This document shows positions 46,339 through 54,072 of a stretch of 64,000 nucleotides of DNA, piece by piece; the stretch's first letter is position 1, and each line of letters starts with the position of its first letter. The position numbers and the translations under genes are program-made. This stretch comes from Nocardiopsis sp. NRRL B-16309 (GTDB lineage: Bacteria > Actinomycetota > Actinomycetes > Streptosporangiales > Streptosporangiaceae): positions 1 to 64,000 of the forward strand of contig NZ_LGEC01000092.1 in assembly GCF_001279585.1 (NCBI RefSeq). The letters run 5' to 3'. The notes under the pieces are model-generated. The model ran no database searches. It saw only the letters and a list, made by a program, of their open reading frames with translations, and was not told where the DNA came from.

Positions 46339-46458
46339 ATGAAAGGGACAAAGCGGGTGCTGGTTCCGATGCTGTATTCGCACGAACCCGCTCTTGCTCC
46401 CGGTGCCTCGTGCTCCGCGGTGGCCGAAATTCCCTCCATCAGGACAGTAGGGAATTGA
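46339..46458 (+). CDS. Possible 39-residue peptide
   Basis: ATG 46339 has GGGAG 6 bases upstream and opens a short frame beginning MKGTKRVLVPMLYSHEPALA and ending SIRTVGN. The basic start and the Ala/Pro/Ser-rich end have no match that I know. It could be a leader or precursor peptide, or chance. Confidence 0.3.
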   Translation: MKGTKRVLVPMLYSHEPALAPGASCSAVAEIPSIRTVGN

Positions 46459-46568
46459 CGTGAGTCCTTTAGTTCGCGAAGGATGAGTTGAGCCCCCATC
46501 GTGGCATGGACTGCATCACTCGTTGCGGGGGCGCCGCATAACAGTTCAAAAGCGACAAGGAGGACTTG

Positions 46569-46886
46569 ATGAAGCTGCTCGGTTCCCTCGTGGCCGCGTT
46601 CGCGGCCGCCGCCGCGGCGGTACTCGTCAGCGCGGTTCCGGCCCAGGCCGCCACCGGTGAGATCGTCGTGTTCACCACCGAGCTGGAGGAGGTCACGACC
46701 TACCAGGACCCCGAGTCCGGGAGCTGCCGGCATCTCCCGTTGACCGCTCACGTGGTGATCAACCAGACCGACTCGGACGTGTTCATCCACGCCAACGCGT
46801 TCTGCTTCGGCCCCGGAGTGCTGGTCGCCCCCGACCGGGGCTGGCACGCTCCGCCCAGCGGGATGTTCAGCCTCTCCGTGGCCTGA
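46569..46886 (+). CDS. Small secreted protein
   Basis: The product has 105 residues. It has a clear Sec signal peptide (KLLGSLVAAFAAAAAAVLVS, cut near AQA-ATGE). The mature domain of about 75 residues is probably all-beta with two cysteines (SCRHLPL and NAFCFGPG) that may form a disulfide. The function is unknown. ATG 46569 has a strong AAGGAGG at 46557-46563. It sits alone between tRNA-Pro and the metabolic cluster, and a hairpin at 46921 follows. Confidence 0.75.
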   Translation: MKLLGSLVAAFAAAAAAVLVSAVPAQAATGEIVVFTTELEEVTTYQDPESGSCRHLPLTAHVVINQTDSDVFIHANAFCFGPGVLVAPDRGWHAPPSGMFSLSVA

Positions 46887-46920
46887 CTGAGATGTCCGTA
46901 TTCGATCGCATTCGGAGGGC

Positions 46921-46959
46921 ATTCTCCGCTTAAGGAAGAACACTTCCTTTGTGGAGAAT
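46921..46959 (+). terminator. Hairpin after the small secreted protein gene
   Basis: Inner arms AAGGAAG/CTTCCTT with loop AACA and outer arms ATTCTCC/GGAGAAT flank a small internal loop. It ends 73 bases past the stop. The remaining ~230 bases to the next gene show no gene. Confidence 0.65.
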
Positions 46960-47188
46960 TGTCGACCACATATTGAGGATCCGATTCCCCGGTTTTGGTT
47001 GCGGGTGCGGGTGTGCGCCATTGACCCTGCCCGGCCGTTGCCCGAAGCTGAGTCCGGTGCGCGTGAGTCCGGTGGGAGAAACAGATTGCACGGTGGACCC
47101 CGCCGGACTCCCGCGTGAGAAGTCCAGGCCCCGATGATGCTTTCGCAGAAAAGGACGCCGAAGTCGACCGGAAAGGCGTTGGTCCGCA

Positions 47189-48223
47189 TTGCTGCACAGT
47201 TTCGTGGTCGGTATGGGCAGGTCAGGCGAGGGATTGCACCTGCCATCGCTGTCCAAGGCACGCGTCGCGGCCCCGGACCTCTTCGCCCCCGAACCACCGA
47301 TCGCCTTCGACCCGTTCCGTGCGCCGGTTCCCGCCCCCGACGCGGTCATGGTGGACTCCCTGGAGCAGGCGGCCCGCCGCGTCCCACCGCATCGGACCGT
47401 CGTCCACCTGTGCACCCCGCCGCACATCCGCTCGGGCATGCTCGACCGCCTGGGCGAGCTCGGCTACCGCATGGTCATCGTGGAGAAGCCGCTGGCCCTG
47501 GACCTGGCCGGTCTCGCGGCCGTCGCACGGGTACGCCGACGCTGGGGCCTGGATCTCACGGTCACCACGCAGTGGCTGGACAGCGCGCTCACCCGGCGCC
47601 TGCGCACCGCGGTGGAAGGACACGAATTCGGCGGGCTGCGGGGCATCCGCGTCGTGCAGAACAAGCCCCGTTTCACCCGTAGCGCCCGGTCCCCGGGCCA
47701 TCCGACCGCCTTCGACGTCGAGGTGCCCCACGCCCTGGCCGTCGTGCTCACCCTGGCCGGCGGTGCCAGCCTGGCCACCGCCTCCTGGGAGGACATGGTC
47801 ACCGACGACAGGCACCTGCCCCGCCTGGGCCGGGCCCGCCTGCGGCTGGACCACCACTCGGGGGTGCGCACCGAGATCGATTCGGACCTGACCTCGCCCG
47901 TGCGCGAGCGCCGCATCACCCTGGAGTTCGACCGGGCCACCCTCGTCGGCCACTATCCGTGCGGGGACACCGATCACACCGCCCAGCTGCGCGTGGCCGT
48001 GGCGGGCCGAGAGGCGACCCGTTCGGTGTTCACCGACGACGCCCTGCCCTCCTTCATCCTCCGCGCCTACGCCCGTCACCAGCGCCTGCCCCTCGAACCC
48101 GGGACGCTGCCGGTGCACGTCGACGCCGTGCGGCTGCTCACCGAGGCCAAGGACCTGTGCGCGGTGCGCGAGCCGGACCCCGTCCTTCCCGAGGAGGTGC
48201 ACAGTGTCCCCAGCGCCCTCTGA
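47189..48223 (+). CDS. Gfo/Idh/MocA-family oxidoreductase (1)
   Basis: The product has 344 residues. A short Rossmann start (FVVGMGRSGEGLHLPSL) is followed by VVHLCTPPHIRSGML and VIVEKPLALDL, the EKP motif with the catalytic-site Lys of this NAD(P)-dependent sugar/cyclitol dehydrogenase family. The C-terminal beta-sheet domain follows. The substrate is unknown. The start is probably TTG 47189 with a weak upstream GGAAAGG, because no ATG/GTG precedes the glycine motif except GTG 47204. It is first of a coupled set and overlaps the next gene by 20 bases. Confidence 0.8.
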   Translation: MLHSFVVGMGRSGEGLHLPSLSKARVAAPDLFAPEPPIAFDPFRAPVPAPDAVMVDSLEQAARRVPPHRTVVHLCTPPHIRSGMLDRLGELGYRMVIVEKPLALDLAGLAAVARVRRRWGLDLTVTTQWLDSALTRRLRTAVEGHEFGGLRGIRVVQNKPRFTRSARSPGHPTAFDVEVPHALAVVLTLAGGASLATASWEDMVTDDRHLPRLGRARLRLDHHSGVRTEIDSDLTSPVRERRITLEFDRATLVGHYPCGDTDHTAQLRVAVAGREATRSVFTDDALPSFILRAYARHQRLPLEPGTLPVHVDAVRLLTEAKDLCAVREPDPVLPEEVHSVPSAL

Positions 48224-49295
48224 GCCCGCCTTCGGGCGGTTCCGCCCCGCCCTGGCCGGGATCGGCGACGAGGCCGCCCCCGACCTCGGCGGTCAGCTGG
48301 CCGCCCTCGCCCGGCTGCGGTGGAACCACCTGGAGCTGCGTACGGTCGACGGGGTACCCGTCGCCCTGATGGACGACGCGTCCTTCGCCCGCGCGGCGGA
48401 GCGGATCGACGCGGCGGGCGTCACCGTGGTCTGCGTCGCCGCCAAGATCGGTGACTGGTCCCGCCCGGTCACCGGTGACTTCAGCGCCGACCTGGTCGAA
48501 CTCGACGTCCTGGCCCGCCGTTGCGGCCTCCTGGGCACCCGCCTGGTGCGCGTGATGTCCTACGCCTCGGGCGGACTGCCCGGGCCCGAGTGGGGCCGGC
48601 GGGCACGCGCGCGGTTGCGCGAGCTGGCCCTGCGCGCCGAGGACGCCGGGCTGGTGCTGGCACACGAGAACTGCACGGGTTGGGCGGGTGAGAGCGCCGA
48701 CCGGATGCTGGACCTGGTCACCGGCATCGACAGCCCGGCGCTGCGCCTCCTGTTCGACACCGGCAACGGCGTCGCGCACGGCTACCCCGGGCCGCCGATG
48801 CTGCGCGCCCTCATCGACCACGTCGCACACGTGCACGTCAAGGACGCCGTGACCGGCCGCGACGGCACGGTGGGCTACGTCCTTCCCGGCACCGGCGAGG
48901 CCGGTGTGCCCGAGGTCCTGGAGCAGCTGGCCGAGCACGGCTACACCGGGGCGCTGTCGATGGAACCCCACCTGCACCTGCGTCCACACGCGGCCGACGA
49001 CCGCGGCAGCGGGGACCACGGCTCGTTCCTCGCCTACGGGCGCGCACTGGAGAGCCTCGTGGACCGGGTCGCCACCGGTCGCACCACCGACGTTCCCCCC
49101 ACCGGCTCCACGATGGCCACCTCCGCCTCCGCCAACCCCATTGGTCCCACCGACTCGGCCATGGCGACCGCTCCGACCACCGCCAGCCCCACCGGCCCCG
49201 CCGACTCCACCACCGGTCGCACCACCGATTCCACGAGGGCGACCGCGGCCGACGATCCGGCCGCGCGGTCCGCGAGAGAGGGGGCCGCCCGATGA
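48204..49295 (+). CDS. Sugar phosphate isomerase/epimerase-type TIM-barrel enzyme
   Basis: The product has 363 residues. The xylose-isomerase-like barrel shows WNHLELRTVDGVPV (Glu ligand), LAHENCTGWAGES, LLFDTGNGVAHGY, HVHVKDAVTG and GYTGALSMEPHLHL, i.e. the four metal ligands Glu, Asp, His and Glu of the family. It should isomerise or epimerise a ketose-like or cyclitol substrate. The last ~75 residues form a Thr/Ala/Pro/Ser-rich low-complexity tail absent from usual members. GTG 48204 overlaps the preceding dehydrogenase. The pair dehydrogenase + isomerase is typical of inositol-like or amino-sugar pathways. Confidence 0.82.
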   Translation: MSPAPSEPAFGRFRPALAGIGDEAAPDLGGQLAALARLRWNHLELRTVDGVPVALMDDASFARAAERIDAAGVTVVCVAAKIGDWSRPVTGDFSADLVELDVLARRCGLLGTRLVRVMSYASGGLPGPEWGRRARARLRELALRAEDAGLVLAHENCTGWAGESADRMLDLVTGIDSPALRLLFDTGNGVAHGYPGPPMLRALIDHVAHVHVKDAVTGRDGTVGYVLPGTGEAGVPEVLEQLAEHGYTGALSMEPHLHLRPHAADDRGSGDHGSFLAYGRALESLVDRVATGRTTDVPPTGSTMATSASANPIGPTDSAMATAPTTASPTGPADSTTGRTTDSTRATAADDPAARSAREGAAR

Positions 49296-50611
49296 CCTCC
49301 GTGTTCACCAGTACCGACCACGACCTGCTGCTGCGACTGTTGCACCTGCCCACCGCGGGCCCCCTGGAGACCGGCCCCCGCGGGCCCGCGCCGCTGTTGC
49401 GCGAGGCACAGGCCGACTACGCCCACTGCGCCGGGGAGATCGGCTTCCGCGTCGTGCACCACGCCCCCGCCGAGCCCGCCGACCTGGACCGGCCGGACGT
49501 GCCCGCCCCCGTGCGCGAGGCGCTGGACACGCCCGGCTTCCTCGACGACCAGCCCAGCCTCGTCCTGCGGCTGGGCCCGGACCTGCCGCCCGCGCGCACC
49601 GTGATGTTCAACGTGCACCTGGACACGGTCGCCGGTCACCTGCCGGTCCACTTCGACGGCGAACGCTTCCACGGTCGCGGGGCGATCGACGCCAAGGGCC
49701 CCGCGGTGGCACTGCTGGCCGGTGTGCGCGCCGCCCGGGCACGGCGACCCGCCCTCGGCCGCGACGTCGGTGTGCTGATCCAAGCCGTGGCGGGGGAGGA
49801 GGGCGGCGCCATGGGCGTCCTCGGAACCCGGCCGCTGGTCGAGCGCGGCCACACCGGCCGGCTCAACGTCTTCTGCGAACCCACCGGGATGCGGTTCCTG
49901 CCGCGCAGTACGGCGGCGATGACCGCGCGCGTGGTCGTCGAGGGCGCCGACGCCGTCGACGACCGCCCCGCGGACGGCCACAACGCGAGCGTGCTCCTGG
50001 GCTTCCTCGCCCAGCACCTGGGCCGGGCCCTGGACCACGAGGCGGCCCGGGGCGCCGTGTGCGTGGCGGGTCTGCACACCGGGACGCTGCACAACCGGGT
50101 CTACGGCACCGGAGAGCTGCTGCTCAACCTCTCCTACGCCTCGGCCAGGGGCGGGGAAGTCCTGGAGAGGGCCCTGCGCGAGGCGCTGGACGACGGGCTC
50201 GACGCGTTCGCCAAGGACTTCGGCGGCACCGCGCTCTTCGCCCGCACCGCCGCCGACGCGCGCGCCATCACCCGACTGGAGTGGCGCAAGCGCGGTCTGC
50301 CCGTCCTGGACGACCGCGACCCCTGGGGGCACGCACTCCTGCGCGGCGCGGGGATAGCGCCGTGGCCGCCGGACGAACCGGCCTTCACCTGCGACGCCAT
50401 CTGGATGTCGGGCCTCGGCGACGCCTGCACCGTGGTGCTCGGACCCGGCGACCTCTCCGGCAACAACGCGCACGCCCAGGGCGAGTTCGCGGGCGTCGGT
50501 GAACTCGCCGAGTTCGCCGACGCGGTGACCCGCCTGCTGCTCGCCTTCACCGACACGGCCGTCGCGGACCCCCCAGCCCGTTCTCCCGCACCCCTGATCG
50601 GAGGCTCGTGA
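49292..50611 (+). CDS. M20-family metallo-amidohydrolase
   Basis: The product has 439 residues, of the ArgE/DapE/CPG2 type. Metal and catalytic residues are in place: His109-x-Asp111 (FNVHLDTV), Asp133 (GRGAIDAKGP), Glu169-Glu170 (VAGEEGG), Glu in FCEPTG and a late His in GNNAHAQGEF. It probably removes an acyl or aminoacyl group from an amine in the cytoplasm. ATG 49292 overlaps the previous stop (ATGA). Its final codons PLIGGS are repeated just downstream. Confidence 0.85.
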   Translation: MTSVFTSTDHDLLLRLLHLPTAGPLETGPRGPAPLLREAQADYAHCAGEIGFRVVHHAPAEPADLDRPDVPAPVREALDTPGFLDDQPSLVLRLGPDLPPARTVMFNVHLDTVAGHLPVHFDGERFHGRGAIDAKGPAVALLAGVRAARARRPALGRDVGVLIQAVAGEEGGAMGVLGTRPLVERGHTGRLNVFCEPTGMRFLPRSTAAMTARVVVEGADAVDDRPADGHNASVLLGFLAQHLGRALDHEAARGAVCVAGLHTGTLHNRVYGTGELLLNLSYASARGGEVLERALREALDDGLDAFAKDFGGTALFARTAADARAITRLEWRKRGLPVLDDRDPWGHALLRGAGIAPWPPDEPAFTCDAIWMSGLGDACTVVLGPGDLSGNNAHAQGEFAGVGELAEFADAVTRLLLAFTDTAVADPPARSPAPLIGGS

Positions 50612-50653
50612 AACCGCCTGTTCCCGCCGTACCGCTGATCGGAGGCTCGTGAA
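50594..50653 (+). repeat. Duplicated gene junction with a 14-codon minicistron
   Basis: CTGATCGGAGGCTCGTGAA occurs at 50594-50612 and 50635-50653. The first copy carries the M20 stop overlapping a GTG (50608) that opens MKPPVPAVPLIGGS and stops at 50652. That stop overlaps GTG 50649, the start of the next gene. Each copy brings its own GGAGG ribosome site. Confidence 0.8.
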
Positions 50654-51806
50654 CCCGTCCGTCTCCACCGCCCCCTCCGTCCCACCGAACCATCCACCCG
50701 CGTCCCAGAGCCCGCCCACGGTCCGGGTCCGCCACGACGACCTGTTCTCCTTCACCGCGGCGGTGTTCACCGACCGCGGCCTGGCACCCGCGAGGGCGCA
50801 CGAGGCCGCGCGGGCGCTGTGCCACGGCGACCTCACCGGTCTGCGCTCCCACGGCCTGGCCAACCTGTCCCGCCTCTACCTTCCGCTGTTCGACGAGGGG
50901 CGCGTCGATCCCCGCGCCGAGCCCCGCACGGTCCGGGACCGCGGCGCCGCCCTGCTCGTGGACGCCCGCCGCGCGCTGGGGCTCTGGGCCGCGGGCGAGG
51001 CCATGGAACGGGCCGCCGAGCGCGCCGCCGAGTACGGGATCGGCGTGGTCGCCGTGCGCGGCGCCACCCACCTGGGCTGCGCGGGGCACCACGCGCTGCG
51101 CGCGGTCGACCACGGCATGATCGGACTGGTCGCCAGCAACTGCGGCGGCCAGCGCATCGCCCGGCCGCCCGGGGGCGCGGTGGCGATGCTGGGCACCAAC
51201 CCCCTCAGCGTCGCCGCCCCGGCGGGCCCGCACCCGCCCTTCGTGCTCGACATGAGCACGACGGCCGCGCCCACCGGACGTGTCCGCCAGGCCGCCCGCG
51301 AGGGGCGCACCCTGCCCGAAGGGCTGCTGCGCGACGATCTGGGCGCCCCGGTCACCGACCCGCACGCCTTCGACGCGGGACGGGCCCACCTGATGTGGCT
51401 GGGCGGCGAGGCCGGGCAGTACAAGGGTTTCGGTCTCGGACTCATGGTCGAGGTGCTGTCCGCGCTCGTGCCCGGGGCGGGCACGGGCCCGGCGGACGAG
51501 GCGCTCGCGGGTGACGGGGGCCCGAGCGGTCGCGACGACGACATCGGCTTCTTCGTGGCGGCGGTCGCACCGGGCGCGCTGCGCGAGGGCGCCGCCGCCG
51601 ACGCGGGGGCGATGTTCGGCGCGCTGCTGGCCTGCCCCGCGACCGACCCCTCCGCGCCGGTGCGCTATCCGGGCTGGCACGAGTACCAGCGGACCCGGGC
51701 GTGCCTGGACTCGGGCGTTCCCCTCGACGGGGCGCTCTACGACGAACTGGCCGTGGTCGCCGACCGTGCGGGCCTGGTCCTGCCCGCGCCCCTGGAGGAG
51801 TACTGA
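50649..51806 (+). CDS. Ldh2/malate-lactate dehydrogenase-family oxidoreductase
   Basis: The product has 385 residues of the Ldh2/YlbC/DpkA superfamily, which uses NAD(P)H on 2-oxo acids, cyclic imines or ureidoglycolate. Family hallmarks are RSHGLANLSRLYLPLFDEG, VRGATHLGCAGHHALRAV, MLGTNPLSVAAPAG, FVLDMSTTA and GGEAGQYKGFGLGLMVEVL. The first ~25 residues are Pro/Ser-rich and disordered. GTG 50649 has GGAGG upstream. Its stop overlaps the next ATG by one base. In this setting a role in reducing a keto or imine intermediate is plausible but not proven. Confidence 0.85.
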   Translation: MNPSVSTAPSVPPNHPPASQSPPTVRVRHDDLFSFTAAVFTDRGLAPARAHEAARALCHGDLTGLRSHGLANLSRLYLPLFDEGRVDPRAEPRTVRDRGAALLVDARRALGLWAAGEAMERAAERAAEYGIGVVAVRGATHLGCAGHHALRAVDHGMIGLVASNCGGQRIARPPGGAVAMLGTNPLSVAAPAGPHPPFVLDMSTTAAPTGRVRQAAREGRTLPEGLLRDDLGAPVTDPHAFDAGRAHLMWLGGEAGQYKGFGLGLMVEVLSALVPGAGTGPADEALAGDGGPSGRDDDIGFFVAAVAPGALREGAAADAGAMFGALLACPATDPSAPVRYPGWHEYQRTRACLDSGVPLDGALYDELAVVADRAGLVLPAPLEEY

Positions 51807-52729
51807 TGTCCCCGCTGAACATCGGGGTGGTCGGCCTCGGCGTCATCTCGCGGTTCTACCTCGCCGCGCTGAGCGAGGCGCCGACGGTACGCCTGGCCGC
51901 GGTGTGCGACCGCGATCCGGCGGTGCTGGCCGCGCACACCGCGGGGGTGCCGCGGTACACCGACCACCTGCGGCTGCTGGAGGAGGGCGGGGTGGATGCC
52001 GTCGTGGTCACCGCGCCCAACGACGCGCACGCCCGGATCTGCGCGGACGCGCTGGAACGCGGAGTGGCGGTGTGCGTGGAGAAGCCGCTGGCCCTGGACA
52101 CCGGGGAGGGGGAGGCGCTGACGGCACTGGCCCGCGAGCGCGGGGCGGTGCTGTTCACGGCCTTCCACCGGCGCTACAACTCCGCCGTCGCGCGGCTGCG
52201 GGAGGAGATCCGCGGGGCACGGGTCGAGGAGCTGACCGTGCGCTATCTGGAGCGGATCGAGGAGCACGCCGGTACCGACACCTGGTACCTGGACGCGAGC
52301 CGGTGCGGCGGCGGCTGTGTCGCCGACAACGGTCCCAACGCCTTCGACCTGGTCGAACTGCTGCTCGGCCCGGCCGAGATCGTCTCGGCGCGGATCGTCC
52401 ACGACGCCGCCGGCACCGACCGGCGGGCCGACATCGTGCTGCGCGCCGGCGGCGCGCGGGCCCGGGTGCTGCTCGACTGGTCCTACGAGGGCGAGCGCAA
52501 GGACGTCGAGGTCCGACTGGCCGACGGCCGGACGCTGGCCGCCGACATGCTGGCGGGCCATCCCGGGTTCAAGGACTCCCTGTGGCATGAGTACTCCGGG
52601 ATCGTCGGTGCCTTCGAGCGGTGTGTCCGGGACGGGTCGGACGAGGGCGGCGGCGGGCTTGCCGCCCTGCGGCTGGTGGGGGAGGCCTACCGGTCGGCGG
52701 AGGCGGTCGTCGGGGAGGGAGCGGCATGA
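51806..52729 (+). CDS. Gfo/Idh/MocA-family oxidoreductase (2)
   Basis: The product has 307 residues. It has Rossmann motif IGVVGLGVISRFYLAAL, VVVTAPNDAHARIC and VCVEKPLALDTGEG with the conserved Lys, then the substrate domain with TDTWYLDASRCGGGCVADNGPNAFDLV (partly quoted), where Asp and Asn/His-like residues line the site. It is distinct from the first Gfo/Idh protein, so two oxidation or reduction steps on sugar-like compounds are expected. ATG 51806 overlaps the previous TGA. The stop overlaps the next ATG (ATGA). Confidence 0.86.
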   Translation: MSPLNIGVVGLGVISRFYLAALSEAPTVRLAAVCDRDPAVLAAHTAGVPRYTDHLRLLEEGGVDAVVVTAPNDAHARICADALERGVAVCVEKPLALDTGEGEALTALARERGAVLFTAFHRRYNSAVARLREEIRGARVEELTVRYLERIEEHAGTDTWYLDASRCGGGCVADNGPNAFDLVELLLGPAEIVSARIVHDAAGTDRRADIVLRAGGARARVLLDWSYEGERKDVEVRLADGRTLAADMLAGHPGFKDSLWHEYSGIVGAFERCVRDGSDEGGGGLAALRLVGEAYRSAEAVVGEGAA

Positions 52730-53238
52730 ACCCACAGGAGGACGGCCCCAAGCGGGCGGTCACCGCGACGCTGGTGAAGGTGCTCGTCCACGGGCGCACG
52801 GACCGGGGGATGCGGTTGGAACCGTACGCGAGCCGCTGCGTGCGCGCGGGCGAGCTGCACGAACTGGTCGCCACCGACCACACCGAGACCGACGCGGGGG
52901 CGCGGATCGACCGCGTCGGCTTCCTCGGTTTCGCGGAGATCACCGGCGCGGGCGTGCTGGACCGTGGCGACGAGGTCTGGATCGGCTCGCGCCGGGTCGG
53001 TGTGCTGTTGGGGTTCGACGCCTGCCACTTCCCCAACCACTACAACGTGCTCATCCACGCCGACCCGGTGCCGACCGGCCGGGACCTGGCCCTGGCGGCC
53101 GGGGAACCGCTGGTGTTCCGCCAGGGGCGGGGCGCCGACCACATCCCGGCGTCCGGCGACGGGCGCGCGTCCGACGACGGGCGTGCCCTCGCCTGCCCGG
53201 ACGGCGCCGGCGGGGACCGTTTGTCCGAATATCCGTGA
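52726..53238 (+). CDS. Small protein of unknown function, possibly DUF6917-like
   Basis: The product has 170 residues. The core has GFLGFAEITGAGVLDRGDEV, SRRVGVLLGFDACHFPNHYN and VLIHADPVPTGRDL. The CHFPNHYN segment, with Cys and two His, looks like a metal or catalytic site. I recall a small uncharacterised family of this type (perhaps DUF6917), but I am not certain. The C-terminal ~30 residues are Asp/Gly-rich. ATG 52726 overlaps the preceding dehydrogenase gene, so it is cotranscribed and probably functionally tied to it. It is last of the first block; a 196-base AT-richer gap follows. Confidence 0.65.
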   Translation: MNPQEDGPKRAVTATLVKVLVHGRTDRGMRLEPYASRCVRAGELHELVATDHTETDAGARIDRVGFLGFAEITGAGVLDRGDEVWIGSRRVGVLLGFDACHFPNHYNVLIHADPVPTGRDLALAAGEPLVFRQGRGADHIPASGDGRASDDGRALACPDGAGGDRLSEYP

Positions 53239-53434
53239 ATTGTTTATCTGTGGGAACAGTAGAGGCGGTCGCAAAATGAAAATAATCGTCGCCTGACCTG
53301 TTTTAGAGGGCGCACTGACGGTAATATTCATCATGCAGACAGCGCCGGTTCCCGGCGATTCCCCCACTCTGGTTCTGCATTCATTCGTGGAATCCTTGAG
53401 CTGGGTTTCATAATAACTATGGAAGGAATATCTC
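53239..53434. promoter_or_regulatory. AT-richer gap upstream of the EF-hand gene
   Basis: This 196-base gap is clearly lower in GC than its neighbours (runs such as TGAAAATAAT and CATAATAACTATGG). It must hold the promoter of the EF-hand gene, but no box pair has standard spacing: TTGAGC at 53396 and TAACTA at 53414 are too close. An alternative sigma factor is possible. Confidence 0.35.
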
Positions 53435-53962
53435 ATGGCAGTTGGAGTCAAGGAGAGCACCCGTCTCGAAGAGCGCTTCCGCCTCTGGGACGCGAACGGC
53501 AACGGCGTGATCGAGCGCTCGGACTTCGAGGCCGAGGCCGACGGCATCATCAACGGCCTGGGAGCACAGGGGTCCTCCCAGGCGGATGAGCTGAAGCGGG
53601 CCTACCTGGCCATGTTCGACCACCTGGCCAACGCGGCCGGCACGGACCGGATGGACAAGGCGCAGTTCCTCCGTGTCGCCGAGCAGGAGATCATCAACAA
53701 GGGCGACGCCGGGTTCGGCGCGGTCGTGGCACCGACCATCCAGGCGATCGTCAACGTGCTGGACACCAACGGCGACGGCGAGGTCAGCCCGTCGGAGATG
53801 ACGAAGTGGTTCGACGCCATCGGTCTCGACCAGGCGGCCGCCGACGAGGCGTTCCGCCAGCTGGACACCGACGGCAGCGGGAAGCTCTCGGTGGCCGAAC
53901 TGGTCGCCGCCGTCCGTGACTACCACCTCGGCAGGAACGACATCCCGCTCCTCGGCGCCTGA
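53435..53962 (+). CDS. EF-hand calcium-binding protein, calerythrin-like
   Basis: The product has 175 residues. Three canonical EF-hand loops are seen: DANGNGVIERSD (19-30), DTNGDGEVSPSE (110-121) and DTDGSGKLSVAE (144-155). A degenerate second hand around residues 63-75 lacks the acidic ligands. This is the calerythrin/CabC architecture of actinomycetes, a soluble Ca2+ buffer or sensor. ATG 53435 has GGAAGGAA upstream. It stands alone between the two enzyme blocks and is not obviously part of the pathway. Confidence 0.92.
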   Translation: MAVGVKESTRLEERFRLWDANGNGVIERSDFEAEADGIINGLGAQGSSQADELKRAYLAMFDHLANAAGTDRMDKAQFLRVAEQEIINKGDAGFGAVVAPTIQAIVNVLDTNGDGEVSPSEMTKWFDAIGLDQAAADEAFRQLDTDGSGKLSVAELVAAVRDYHLGRNDIPLLGA

Positions 53963-54072
53963 CCCGCCCCGTCGGTCGCGGCGGCGGGTCCGGGCCCCGG
54001 CCCGCCGCCGCGACCGGCCCATGCCGGACACGCCCGCCGAACGCCGCTGCTCCACCGCACAGGAACGGAACC

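Noticed and set aside
47115..47891. 258-codon frame overlapping the first Gfo/Idh gene
   Set aside because: Ser/Pro/Arg-rich shadow; the dehydrogenase frame has Rossmann and EKP motifs.
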